This document shows positions 1 through 6,135 of a stretch of DNA of 7,311 bases, in pieces (positions within the stretch are counted from its first letter, which is position 1; each line of letters starts with the position of its first letter). The translations under genes were made by a program, and so were the position numbers. Location: NCBI GenBank assembly GCA_003164075.1, contig PLRZ01000158.1, positions 246-7,556 of the forward strand, given 5' to 3'. This DNA comes from Bryobacterales bacterium. GTDB lineage: Bacteria; Acidobacteriota; Terriglobia; Bryobacterales; Bryobacteraceae. The notes under the pieces are model-generated. The model worked only from the letters and a program-made list of their open reading frames with translations, was not told where the DNA came from and did not search any database.

Positions 1-358
1 GCAGTTTCGACATCAGCCATCCCGGGCGATAGCCCTGGGCGCGCCGCAACTTGCCGAAATCCACCAGGGCCGTGCCCGTCACGGTCTCCGGCTCCGCCAG
101 CACGAGTGTGGGATTGCGCACACCCACGGGCACCTCTTTTTCGGCGAAGGCGTTCAGTTCCTTCAGGCTGAGGTCCACGCGCGCGCCTGCTTGCAAGCGC
201 CCGCTCTCGATCGAATCGACCTTCTGCCGGGCCGAAGAATAGAAATCGAACGGTATTCCCGCAGTCACCCCCAGCAGCAGCAAGGCCGGCAAAAGCCGCA
301 ATCTCGTCACGGTTCTGTAGACGCGCCCCCTGCCGCCGGAGTTGCTGTTCGGAGCCAT
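1..358 (-). CDS. Membrane-anchored or exported hypothetical protein, N-terminal part (runs off left edge)
   Basis: This frame is open without a stop from an ATG at 358 to the left edge, giving 119 residues; the C-terminus is outside the window. The N-terminus has several Arg residues (10, 12, 15, 19, 21) followed by a hydrophobic stretch at about residues 20-37 (LRLLPALLLLGVTAGIPF). That is a signal anchor or signal peptide, with the rest predicted outside the cytoplasm. The exported part begins VDLSLKELNAFAEKE and later has a VTGTALVDFGKL segment. This faintly resembles lipid-binding DUF2993/LmeA-type beta-rich proteins, but I do not recognise the family firmly and assign no function. A TAAGTT hexamer lies 8 nt before the ATG, with a weak GGA in the leader. 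The gene diverges from the Cys-rich protein gene at 566. Coding is supported by the signal-like N-terminus and by the codon-position GC pattern. Confidence 0.68.
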   Translation of the reverse strand, partial: MAPNSNSGGRGRVYRTVTRLRLLPALLLLGVTAGIPFDFYSSARQKVDSIESGRLQAGARVDLSLKELNAFAEKEVPVGVRNPTLVLAEPETVTGTALVDFGKLRRAQGYRPGWLMSKL

Positions 359-366
359 ACTCATCC

Positions 367-372
367 AACTTA
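367..372 (-). promoter_or_regulatory. Candidate -10 element (TAAGTT) for the left-edge gene
   Basis: TAAGTT matches the T-A-n-n-n-T core of a bacterial -10 box and lies 8 nt before the ATG at 358, so transcription would begin at or next to the start codon. No convincing -35 box is visible at the usual distance. It is proposed because three other starts in this window show the same arrangement. Confidence 0.3.
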
Positions 373-554
373 CCGCGCCCCGGGTGATTCCGCACACTTA
401 TGCGGCCGGCGTGGGCTCGCTATTTAGGGTCAAACCACCCACCGGTTGTGGCTACGCCCACAGCGTCATACCGTTCCGGCTGTTCTCGGCACGCAAAATC
501 AAACACTTAGCGATTTGTGAGGAAGTGGCTCCTGCCTTGCTTAATTTCAGAGTC

Positions 555-560
555 GAGGAG
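555..560 (+). promoter_or_regulatory. Shine-Dalgarno sequence (GAGGAG) for the Cys-rich protein
   Basis: GAGGAG ends 5 nt before the ATG at 566, a near-ideal ribosome-binding site. It selects this start over the other open starts nearby. It contrasts with the SD-less starts at 2005 and 2594. Confidence 0.7.
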
Positions 561-565
561 CTGTT

Positions 566-1126
566 ATGACTGTTTTTGCGACAGTTGCATCGGCCATCGC
601 AATCTTGCTGGCCGGCATTGCAGTCGCGCGAGTCGTGCGGCTGTGGTGGAAGTACCGCGGCGCCCGAGTGATTACCTGTCCGGAGAACCATCGGCCGGCG
701 GGAGTTTCCATCGATGCCGGGCACGCGGCATCCAAGCCATTCACCAAGAACCCGGAACTACGGCTCTCTGCCTGCTCGCGATGGCCGGAACGCGCCGGCT
801 GTGGCCAGCAATGCCTCAGCCAGGTGGCAGCCGCACCGGAAGACTGCCTGGTCCGCAACATCTTCGTTCAATGGTATGCAGGCAAACGCTGCGTTTCCTG
901 CGGGCAGCCATTTGGCGAAATTTCGCTGGCTGGAGTGAAGCCGGCTGTCCTTTGTGCCGATAACATTTCCGTGGAGTGGAGCGAGATTCCAGCCGACCGA
1001 TTAACGGAAACGCTGGCGGCCGCGTCGCCGATATGCTTCGCCTGTCACATGGGGAACACGCTTGTCCGAACTCATCCGGAGCTGGCCGTTGACCGGCATC
1101 GGAGTGCGGACCTGGGCAGAGGTTGA
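566..1126 (+). CDS. Single-pass Cys-rich membrane protein with two CxxC pairs, function unknown
   Basis: The 186-residue product starts with one hydrophobic helix (about residues 3-25) followed by a strongly basic stretch (R22, R25, K29, R31, R34). By the positive-inside rule this puts the large C-terminal part in the cytoplasm. That part carries Cys at 38, 70, 79, 83, 94, 109, 112, 130, 157 and 160. C109-x2-C112 and C157-x2-C160 could form a zinc-ribbon-like metal site. C157-F-A-C160-H161 also fits the CxxCH haem c pattern, but a cytoplasmic location argues against haem c attachment. Other notable segments are RVITCPENHRPAGV, CSRWPERAGCGQQC and HPELAVDR. It resembles uncharacterised conserved acidobacterial proteins as I remember them; that is recollection, not a search. 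The start has a strong SD. It forms an apparent operon with the HExxH protein gene 16 nt downstream. Confidence 0.75.
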   Translation: MTVFATVASAIAILLAGIAVARVVRLWWKYRGARVITCPENHRPAGVSIDAGHAASKPFTKNPELRLSACSRWPERAGCGQQCLSQVAAAPEDCLVRNIFVQWYAGKRCVSCGQPFGEISLAGVKPAVLCADNISVEWSEIPADRLTETLAAASPICFACHMGNTLVRTHPELAVDRHRSADLGRG

Positions 1127-1131
1127 AGTCC

Positions 1132-1135
1132 GGAG
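1132..1135 (+). promoter_or_regulatory. Shine-Dalgarno sequence (GGAG) fixing the start of the HExxH protein
   Basis: GGAG lies 7 nt before the ATG at 1143. It favours this start over the in-frame TTG at 1062, which would overlap the preceding gene by 65 nt and bury the signal peptide behind 27 extra residues. Confidence 0.6.
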
Positions 1136-1142
1136 ATTGATC

Positions 1143-1805
1143 ATGAAGCTGTTGGTTTTCTGCCTCGCACTGGCCCTGCTGCCGGTGTCCGGGGCACAAC
1201 CGGGTGCAACGTTGGCGCCCATTACGCTCTACACCCAATTTCACCAGCAACCACCGCCTGCACTTCTGGAGTCCCTGCAAACCGAAGTACAGTCCATAAT
1301 GGCGCCCATGGGTCTGAATTTCCAATGGCTTAGCCTTTCCACCTCCGACGGGAAAAAAGTAGCGGTCGAGCTGGCGGTCATCAACTTCAAAGGCCGCTGC
1401 GACGTTGCCGGTCTGGTTGCCCATGACTCCAACCCCGGCGCCTTGGGCTGGACTCATATGAGCGATGGCGCCATCCTGCCGTTCGCCGACGTGGATTGCT
1501 CGGCCGTCCGAAGCTTCCTTCAAAAAGAGCTGCTCTTCATTCGTCCACAGGATCGCGAGCAGGTTCTCGGGCGCGCTCTCGGCCGCGTGCTGGCGCATGA
1601 GCTCTATCACATCTTTGCCAACACTACACGACATGGCTCCAACGGCGTGGGGCGTGAATTCTATGGCGTACAGGACCTGCTCTCCGCCGATTTCCAGTTT
1701 CAATCCCGGGAATCCATGGCGCTGATCAACAGCAAAGCACACGCCGCTCTGTCCAACGCGCCGGCAGCCTCAAACACCGAGGAAGCGGAACTGGCCCACC
1801 GGTAG
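1143..1805 (+). CDS. Secreted HExxH putative zinc metalloprotease, uncharacterised family
   Basis: From the chosen ATG the product is 220 residues. A Sec-type signal peptide covers residues 1-18 (MKLLVFCLALALLPVSGA) with likely cleavage after the final A, so the protein is probably periplasmic or secreted. The zincin signature H152-E153-L154-Y155-H156 sits in a helix-like context (GRALGRVLAHELYHIFANT). A further His, H164, follows in TRHGSNGV. The spacing HExxH-x7-H differs from the metzincin HExxHxxGxxH, so the third ligand is uncertain. C86 and C119 could form a disulfide in the exported protein. A conserved-looking GVQDLLSADFQF follows the motif. The start gives a clean signal peptide and a good SD. 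It is co-directional with the Cys-rich membrane protein 16 nt upstream and probably co-transcribed. Substrate is unknown; metal binding and protease activity are inferred from the motif. Confidence 0.72.
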   Translation: MKLLVFCLALALLPVSGAQPGATLAPITLYTQFHQQPPPALLESLQTEVQSIMAPMGLNFQWLSLSTSDGKKVAVELAVINFKGRCDVAGLVAHDSNPGALGWTHMSDGAILPFADVDCSAVRSFLQKELLFIRPQDREQVLGRALGRVLAHELYHIFANTTRHGSNGVGREFYGVQDLLSADFQFQSRESMALINSKAHAALSNAPAASNTEEAELAHR

Positions 1806-1854
1806 GCAACGCCTCGCATATTATGGTTGAAATGAACGACCACTCCCTCGCGGT

Positions 1855-1902
1855 CGCGGCTCTGTAAACACTCACAAACCCTGAAACGCCATCCGAGCCG
1901 CG
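1855..1902. repeat. Inverted repeat in the gap after the HExxH gene
   Basis: CGCGGCTC (1855-1862) and GAGCCGCG (1895-1902) are exact 8-bp reverse complements separated by 32 nt. They lie in the 199-nt gap between the HExxH protein and the DinB-like gene, where I see no coding. There is no T-run, so this is not a clear intrinsic terminator. The adjoining CACTCCCTCGCGGTCGCGG (1841-1859) resembles a word I associate with intergenic DNA of Solibacter-like genomes; that is recollection only. Confidence 0.35.
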
Positions 1903-1991
1903 CGCGCAGGCAAGCGGTTCCTAGCCAGAATCCCGAAACTGCTTCAGCACTCGCCCAAAGCCCGCCCGCCATGGAGCCGGCCCGCCTTCGC

Positions 1992-1997
1992 TATAAT
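1992..1997 (+). promoter_or_regulatory. Consensus -10 box (TATAAT) 7 nt before the DinB-like start
   Basis: A perfect TATAAT stands in otherwise GC-rich DNA and ends 7 nt before the GTG at 2005. Standard spacing would place the transcription start on or one base before the GTG, giving a leaderless mRNA. No SD is present before this start. The position 17 nt upstream (CCATGG) does not resemble a -35 box. Confidence 0.55.
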
Positions 1998-2004
1998 CAC
2001 CACT

Positions 2005-2559
2005 GTGGCCGTTCCCGAACTCGAACTCTATCGCCGTCAGTTTGAACAGATTCAGCAACAAGCCAGCGAACTGGCCGCGGATCTCAATGAGACCCGCTTC
2101 AATTGGCGTCCCTCCCCAGAGGATTGGTCCATCGAGGAATGCCTCGCTCACCTCATCATGGTCGGCCAATGGGAAATCCGCGCCATCGAGCAAGCCGTCG
2201 ACCGCGGCAGGAAACGCGGCCTCACCGGCCAGGGACCGTTCGAGTACGGCGCCATCGACCGCTTCATCGTCCACCAGACCGAACCCCCGGTGCGCCGCCC
2301 CTTGCCCACCCCGCCGCACTTTGTCCCCTTGCATGGCCAACCCGTCACCGCCGTGCTGCCTACCTTCCTTCACGTCCAGAGCCAGTTGCTGCACCAGTTG
2401 GCCCGCGCCGACGGCCTGGACCTGCGCCGCGTCAAAGTCGCCACTCCCATCTCGCGCTTCCTCAAAATGAGTCTGGGCGCCATGTTCGCCCAAATCGCCG
2501 CCCACGAAAGCCGCCATCTGGACCAGGCTTGGCGGGTCCGCGAAAAACTGCCTCTGTAA
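2005..2559 (+). CDS. DinB/YfiT-superfamily putative metal-binding protein
   Basis: The 184-residue cytoplasmic protein starts at a GTG. It fits the DinB four-helix-bundle fold: an N-terminal helix (LYRRQFEQIQQQASELAADL), then the family's W34-x-P36...W41-S42-x-E44-E45-C46-L47-x-H49-L50 block, and a last helix with H167-E-S-R-H171 (AAHESRHLDQAWRV). H49, H167 and H171 occupy the places of the His triad that binds a divalent metal in this superfamily. Members include bacillithiol S-transferases and other thiol-dependent enzymes, but many have no known substrate; I assign none. Length is typical. No SD is visible and the start probably follows a leaderless promoter. The M14 peptidase gene begins 34 nt after the stop, in the same direction. 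Confidence 0.87.
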   Translation: MAVPELELYRRQFEQIQQQASELAADLNETRFNWRPSPEDWSIEECLAHLIMVGQWEIRAIEQAVDRGRKRGLTGQGPFEYGAIDRFIVHQTEPPVRRPLPTPPHFVPLHGQPVTAVLPTFLHVQSQLLHQLARADGLDLRRVKVATPISRFLKMSLGAMFAQIAAHESRHLDQAWRVREKLPL

Positions 2560-2578
2560 ACGCGGCCCTGAAATCCGA

Positions 2579-2584
2579 TATGAT
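2579..2584 (+). promoter_or_regulatory. Candidate -10 box (TATGAT) before the M14 peptidase start
   Basis: TATGAT differs from the -10 consensus at one base and ends 9 nt before the ATG at 2594. A start site 6-8 nt downstream would leave a leader of only 1-3 nt. GGCGGG lies between but is too close to the ATG to be an ordinary SD. The peptidase may therefore have its own promoter in addition to any read-through from the DinB-like gene. Confidence 0.42.
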
Positions 2585-2593
2585 GGCGGGATC

Positions 2594-5572
2594 ATGCGCA
2601 GAATCGCCGCTTGCCTGTTTGTTGCCCTGACCCTCCGGGCCGCCCCGCCCGCACAGAAGAACGACGAAGGCTACACCGCAAAAATCCTGCAATACACCAC
2701 CGAGAAATATTTCCTGACGGAGTTGGTGGACCATTTACCCGCGTCCGACACCGTGCCCACCCCGGAAAAGGTGCTCGGCTACGCCATCGGTACACCCAAT
2801 AAGCTCACCTATACCAAGGACATCCACCGCTACATGCGGGAACTGGAAAAGGCTTCCAGGCGCGTGAAGACGTTCGTCATCGGCCACTCCGAAGAGGGAC
2901 GCGAAATCCTGCTGGTGGCCATCTCCGACGAAGCCAACATCGCCCAACTCGATCACTACAAGGACCTTACCGCGCGCCTCGCCGACCCGCGCAAAACGTC
3001 CCCCGCCGAGGCCGAAAAACTTACCTCCGAAGCCCTGCCGTTTTATTGGGCATCGGGCAGCATTCACTCCACCGAAACCGGCTCGCCCGAAATGCTCATG
3101 GAACTGGCCTACCGCCTGGCCGTCGAGGAATCGCCCTACATCCGCAACATCCGCAAGAACACCATCGTGCTCCTCACCCCCACCACCGAAGTGGATGGCC
3201 GCGACCGCGAGGTCGACGTCTACAACTATCGCAAGGCCTTCCCCGGCAAGCCCGCGCCCAACCTGGTCTACTGGGGCAAATACGTGGCGCACGATAACAA
3301 CCGCGACGGCATCGGCATGGCCCTCCAGCTCAGCAAAACCATGATGGCCACCTTCCTCGATTTCCACCCCACGGTGCTGCACGATCTGCACGAATCGCAG
3401 CCGTTCCTCTACGTTTCCACCGGCATGGGTCCCTACAATGCGTGGCTCGACCCGCTGGTGATCGACGAGTGGCAGAAGATGGCCTACGCGGATATCGAGG
3501 AATTCACCAAGCGCGGCGTCCCCGGCGTCTGGACCCACAATTATTACGACGGCTGGGCGCCCAACTACATGTTCTACGTGGCCAACGGCCACAATTCCAT
3601 CGGCCGTTTCTATGAGACCTTCGGCGGAAACGGCGCCGACACCGGCGTCCGCACCGTGCCCGGCAACGCCACCAGCCGCGCCTGGTACCGGCCCAATCCG
3701 CCGATGGCGCGCGTCAACTGGTCCATCCGCAACAACATCAATCTGCAGCAAAGCGGCCTGCTGTTTTCCATGACCGGCGTGGCCAACAACCGCAAACAGT
3801 ATCTCGATAATTTCTACCTCAAGAGCCAGCGCAGCATCGCCAAAGCCACCGCCGAAGGGCCCGCCGCATGGGTCATTCCCGCCGACGATCCGCGCCCCGC
3901 CGAGTCCGCCGAACTGGTGAACGCGCTCCGCATGCAAGGCGTCGAAGTCCACCGCCTCAATGCCGCTACCGATAAATTCCCCGCCGGCAGCTACGTCATC
4001 CGCATGGACCAGCCCTACAGCCGCTGCGCCGACATGCTGCTCGATACCCAGTACTATAACGTGAACGATCCGCCGCCATACGATGACACCGGCTGGACCC
4101 TCGGCCCGCTGCACAACGTCACCACCGTGCGGGTGAGCGAGCCCGCCATCCTGAAAGCGCCCATGACGCTGCTGGCCGCGGACGCCAAACCGGCGGGCGG
4201 AGTCACCGGCAGCGCCACCGCGGTCTACCTCATCAACCACAATGCCGACAACACTCTGGCCACTCTCCGTTTCAAACTCAAAGACGTGAAAATGTTCGCC
4301 GCCGAGGAAGGCTTCAAAGCCGAAGGCCGCGACTTCAATGCCGGCTCCTGGGTGATCCGCTCCGAAGGCAACCCCGCCGACCTGCGTGCCCGTCTGCAAA
4401 GCGCCGGCGTGGCGCTCGGCGTCGCGGCCTACGCCACCGCCGCCGTCCCCAGCGTGCCCCTGCACGAACTGGCCGTGCCGCGCATCGCCTTCGTGCATAC
4501 GTGGACCAACACCCAGAGCGAAGGCTGGTTCCGGATCGCGTTCGACCATCTGCAGATCCCCTACGACTACATCTCGGATATCAAGCTGGGCGCCATTTCC
4601 GACCTGCGCGCCAGGTATGACGTGATCGTGCTCGGCCCCGTCGGCGGCACCGCGCAGCGCATCGTCAACGGCACCCCGAAGAACGGCGACCCCGTGCCTT
4701 TCATGAAGACCGACATCACCCCCAACCTGGGCGGCGCGCCCGATACCACAGACGACATGCGCGGCGGCATGGGACTCCAGGGCATCGACAATATCGGCAA
4801 GTTCATCGACGCCGGCGGCCTGTTCGTCACCATCACGGGGAATGCCTCCATTCCCATCGATTACGGCCTGGCGGAAGGCGTCAGCATCCTCAATGCGGCC
4901 GACCTGCGGGTGCGCGGCAGCGTACTCAACTCCACCGTCAGCGACAAGCGCAGCCCCATCGCGTATGGCTACGGCGACAAACTGGCGCTGTATTTCAGCC
5001 AGGCGCCGGTACTGTCGGTAAGCGGCGCGGGCGGCGGTCGCGGAGGCGGCGGCCGCGGGGGTGCGGCAGGAGGTGCGGCAGCGGGTGGCGGCCGCGGAGG
5101 TGGCGGCGCCGGCCGTCCCACAGGCCGCGGCACCGCCAGCGATCAGGATACTCCGCAGGCGCGTCCGCTCTCCATGAACACTCCGTCCACCACTATGGCG
5201 GCGGCGCAACCCGGCGATGAACCTCCCTCCGGCGACCTGAACGGCGGAGGAGGCGGCGGAGGAGGCCGGGGAGCCCAACCTCCGCCTGAGATGCGTCCGC
5301 GCGTGGTAGTCCGCTTCGCCGCGGAGAGCGATCTGCTGGTTTCCGGCATGCTGGCCGGCGGCTCCGAGTTGGCCAACCAGGCCGCCGTGGTCGACGTGCC
5401 CCGCGGCAAGGGCCACGTGGTGATGTTCGCCAACAATCCCATGTGGCGCAATGAGACGCAAGGCAGTTACTTCCTGCTTTTCAATGCGATGTTGAACTAC
5501 GATCATCTGGCGGCCGGGGTCGGAGCGGCTCCCGCCGGCGAAGGCAGAGGCCGTCGCGGGGGTGGGCAGTAG
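2594..5572 (+). CDS. Exported M14-family zinc carboxypeptidase with Gly-rich insert
   Basis: The 992-residue protein begins with a signal peptide (MRRIAACLFVALTLRAA). The M14 catalytic domain spans about residues 70-350. Zinc ligands are H158 and E161 in the H-x-x-E motif (SIHSTETG) and probably H266 in HDLHES. N235-N236-R237 (HDNNRDG) matches the substrate-carboxylate-binding Asn-Arg. E341 (FYETFGG) is the likely catalytic Glu. The long C-terminal half (about 370-970) looks like the accessory region of large bacterial M14 proteins, including a class I glutamine amidotransferase-like stretch (RYDVIVLGPVGG, KFIDAGGLFVTITG). Residues about 810-893 are a low-complexity Gly/Arg/Ala/Pro insert, and the C-terminus (GEGRGRRGGGQ) is Gly-rich too. 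It should hydrolyse peptides outside the cytoplasm; specificity cannot be read. It follows the DinB-like gene by 34 nt. Confidence 0.93.
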   Translation: MRRIAACLFVALTLRAAPPAQKNDEGYTAKILQYTTEKYFLTELVDHLPASDTVPTPEKVLGYAIGTPNKLTYTKDIHRYMRELEKASRRVKTFVIGHSEEGREILLVAISDEANIAQLDHYKDLTARLADPRKTSPAEAEKLTSEALPFYWASGSIHSTETGSPEMLMELAYRLAVEESPYIRNIRKNTIVLLTPTTEVDGRDREVDVYNYRKAFPGKPAPNLVYWGKYVAHDNNRDGIGMALQLSKTMMATFLDFHPTVLHDLHESQPFLYVSTGMGPYNAWLDPLVIDEWQKMAYADIEEFTKRGVPGVWTHNYYDGWAPNYMFYVANGHNSIGRFYETFGGNGADTGVRTVPGNATSRAWYRPNPPMARVNWSIRNNINLQQSGLLFSMTGVANNRKQYLDNFYLKSQRSIAKATAEGPAAWVIPADDPRPAESAELVNALRMQGVEVHRLNAATDKFPAGSYVIRMDQPYSRCADMLLDTQYYNVNDPPPYDDTGWTLGPLHNVTTVRVSEPAILKAPMTLLAADAKPAGGVTGSATAVYLINHNADNTLATLRFKLKDVKMFAAEEGFKAEGRDFNAGSWVIRSEGNPADLRARLQSAGVALGVAAYATAAVPSVPLHELAVPRIAFVHTWTNTQSEGWFRIAFDHLQIPYDYISDIKLGAISDLRARYDVIVLGPVGGTAQRIVNGTPKNGDPVPFMKTDITPNLGGAPDTTDDMRGGMGLQGIDNIGKFIDAGGLFVTITGNASIPIDYGLAEGVSILNAADLRVRGSVLNSTVSDKRSPIAYGYGDKLALYFSQAPVLSVSGAGGGRGGGGRGGAAGGAAAGGGRGGGGAGRPTGRGTASDQDTPQARPLSMNTPSTTMAAAQPGDEPPSGDLNGGGGGGGGRGAQPPPEMRPRVVVRFAAESDLLVSGMLAGGSELANQAAVVDVPRGKGHVVMFANNPMWRNETQGSYFLLFNAMLNYDHLAAGVGAAPAGEGRGRRGGGQ
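5021..5272 (+). repeat. Gly/Arg-rich low-complexity coding repeat inside the M14 peptidase
   Basis: About 250 nt of GGC/GGA/GGT-rich codons encode runs such as GGGRGGGGRGGAAGG and, later, eight consecutive Gly, separated by a Pro/Thr/Ser/Met-rich stretch (RPLSMNTPSTTMAAAQPGDE). The reading frame stays intact through it and resumes in ordered-looking protein (RPRVVVRFAAESDLL). It is likely a flexible linker or loop expanded by replication slippage. Confidence 0.85.
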
Positions 5573-5600
5573 GTCCCGATGACTACCGCTTGAAGCACAT

Positions 5601-5613
5601 AGCGCCGTGCGCT
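5601..5613. repeat. Small hairpin 28 nt after the M14 stop
   Basis: AGCGC-CGT-GCGCT is a perfect 5-bp stem with a 3-nt loop. It lacks a following T-run, so it is at best a weak 3'-end structure. Confidence 0.3.
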
Positions 5614-5619
5614 CCGGTG

Positions 5620-5754
5620 GGGCGTCCCCTCATAAGCGCCAACTTAGCGCAACCTGGTCGTCGTCCCCTTGAGTCGGGCTTTGATTGGGTTGCCATCCGG
5701 TAGCGGTGCTGAATGGATCTTACAAGGTCAAGTTGGCGCTTATGGGCGGCGCCG
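5620..5754. repeat. MITE-like element or long hairpin bounded by 15-bp perfect inverted repeats
   Basis: CATAAGCGCCAACTT (5631-5645) is the exact reverse complement of AAGTTGGCGCTTATG (5730-5744), with 84 nt between. Pairing continues imperfectly outward, about 7 of 10 more positions after a one-base bulge, giving arms of about 25 nt (5620-5645 and 5730-5754). Inside, GCAACC (5649-5654) and GGTTGC (5688-5693) form another inverted pair. A short non-coding unit with terminal inverted repeats fits a miniature transposable element or an RNA stem. I could not find a convincing target-site duplication. Confidence 0.5.
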
Positions 5755-5761
5755 GCCGCCC
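5744..5761. repeat. GC-only hairpin, possible convergent-gene terminator stem
   Basis: GGGCGGC (5744-5750) and GCCGCCC (5755-5761) form a perfect 7-bp all-GC stem around the 4-nt loop GCCG. It overlaps the right arm of the inverted repeat, so the two structures would compete. There is no T-run on either strand beside it, so a terminator role is possible but not shown. Confidence 0.4.
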
Positions 5762-5842
5762 GCGCTGAACCCAGCCCGCTACCCGAACAAGATCGGGGTG
5801 GACGCCGCGTGCCCCACCTCAGGGCTTGGGAACCACGCAGAA

Positions 5843-5858
5843 ATAACTTCATAACTTC
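5843..5858. repeat. Tandem 8-bp duplication (ATAACTTC twice)
   Basis: ATAACTTC occurs twice head to tail with no spacer. This could be a slippage product or the scar left by excision of an element that made an 8-bp target duplication. Confidence 0.45.
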
Positions 5859-5878
5859 ACATTGTCTGCGGCGGAAAT

Positions 5879-5927
5879 GTAGCGCCGGCACTCCTGCCTG
5901 CCGGGTCGAGACTCCTGATGTCGTGGA
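5879..5927 (-). repeat. Intergenic repeat copy A (minus orientation)
   Basis: Read on the minus strand, this copy begins TCCACGACATCAGGAGT, then CTCG, then a GCAGGCA...TGCCGGCGC block that can fold (CCGGCA 5885-5890 with TGCCGG 5899-5904). It shares both modules, in the same order, with copy B at 6021-6072. From the shared AGTCTCG onward the two align at about 28 of 37 positions without gaps. It appears to be a degenerate member of a dispersed repeat family. Confidence 0.55.
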
Positions 5928-6020
5928 ATGAGAGTGATCTCTTCGAGTCCGGGCAAAGACATTATTGTTTTGCGAAGCGGTGGCTCAGGCTGATTCCTCG
6001 GCGGCTCCCGAATGCCCCGT

Positions 6021-6072
6021 CGACATCAGGAGTCCAGAGTCTCGGCGCCGCAGGCAAGACTGTCTGCGCCAC
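6021..6072 (+). repeat. Intergenic repeat copy B (plus orientation)
   Basis: The copy starts CGACATCAGGAGT, has a 7-nt extra segment (CCAGAGT) relative to copy A, then CTCGGCGCC and a hairpin GCAGGCA-AGAC-TGTCTGC (6050-6067, 7-bp stem with one G-T pair). It is inverted relative to copy A. Confidence 0.55.
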
Positions 6073-6118
6073 GGCGCTTGCCGCGAAGTTATCCCTGCGC
6101 GCTTCCTTACGGCAAAAC

Positions 6119-6135
6119 TCCACGACATCAGGAGT
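6119..6135 (+). repeat. Intergenic repeat copy C (core word only)
   Basis: TCCACGACATCAGGAGT is a perfect 17-bp reverse complement of 5911-5927 in copy A. It shares 13 bp in direct orientation with copy B, 102 nt upstream. The hairpin module seen in A and B is absent here, so this is a partial copy, 23 nt from the ThuA stop codon. Confidence 0.55.

Noticed and set aside
446..474. TTGTGG and TACCGT spaced by 17 nt as a promoter for the Cys-rich gene
   Set aside because: Spacing is right but only about half the positions match the consensus in each box, not enough in GC-rich DNA.
1062..1142. Extended TTG start for the HExxH protein
   Set aside because: It overlaps the upstream gene by 65 nt, lacks an SD, and puts 27 residues in front of a textbook signal peptide; the ATG at 1143 has GGAG 7 nt before it.
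816..1742. A 308-codon minus-strand open frame across the Cys-rich and HExxH genes
   Set aside because: No recognisable motif; both plus-strand genes have SDs, a signal peptide or membrane helix, and conserved-looking motifs.
1921..2595. A 224-codon minus-strand open frame opposite the DinB-like gene
   Set aside because: It is a shadow of a gene with the full DinB His triad; it has no domain of its own.
5021..5130. Possible CRISPR-like or tandem DNA repeat in the GGC-rich stretch
   Set aside because: There is no fixed repeat-spacer unit; it is in-frame Gly/Arg coding low complexity.
2735..5506. A 923-codon open frame on the minus strand opposite the M14 peptidase
   Set aside because: It is a mirror of the GC-rich codon pattern of the real gene: the translation is rich in Gly, Ala, His and Val with no domain, and the plus frame has clear M14 catalytic residues.
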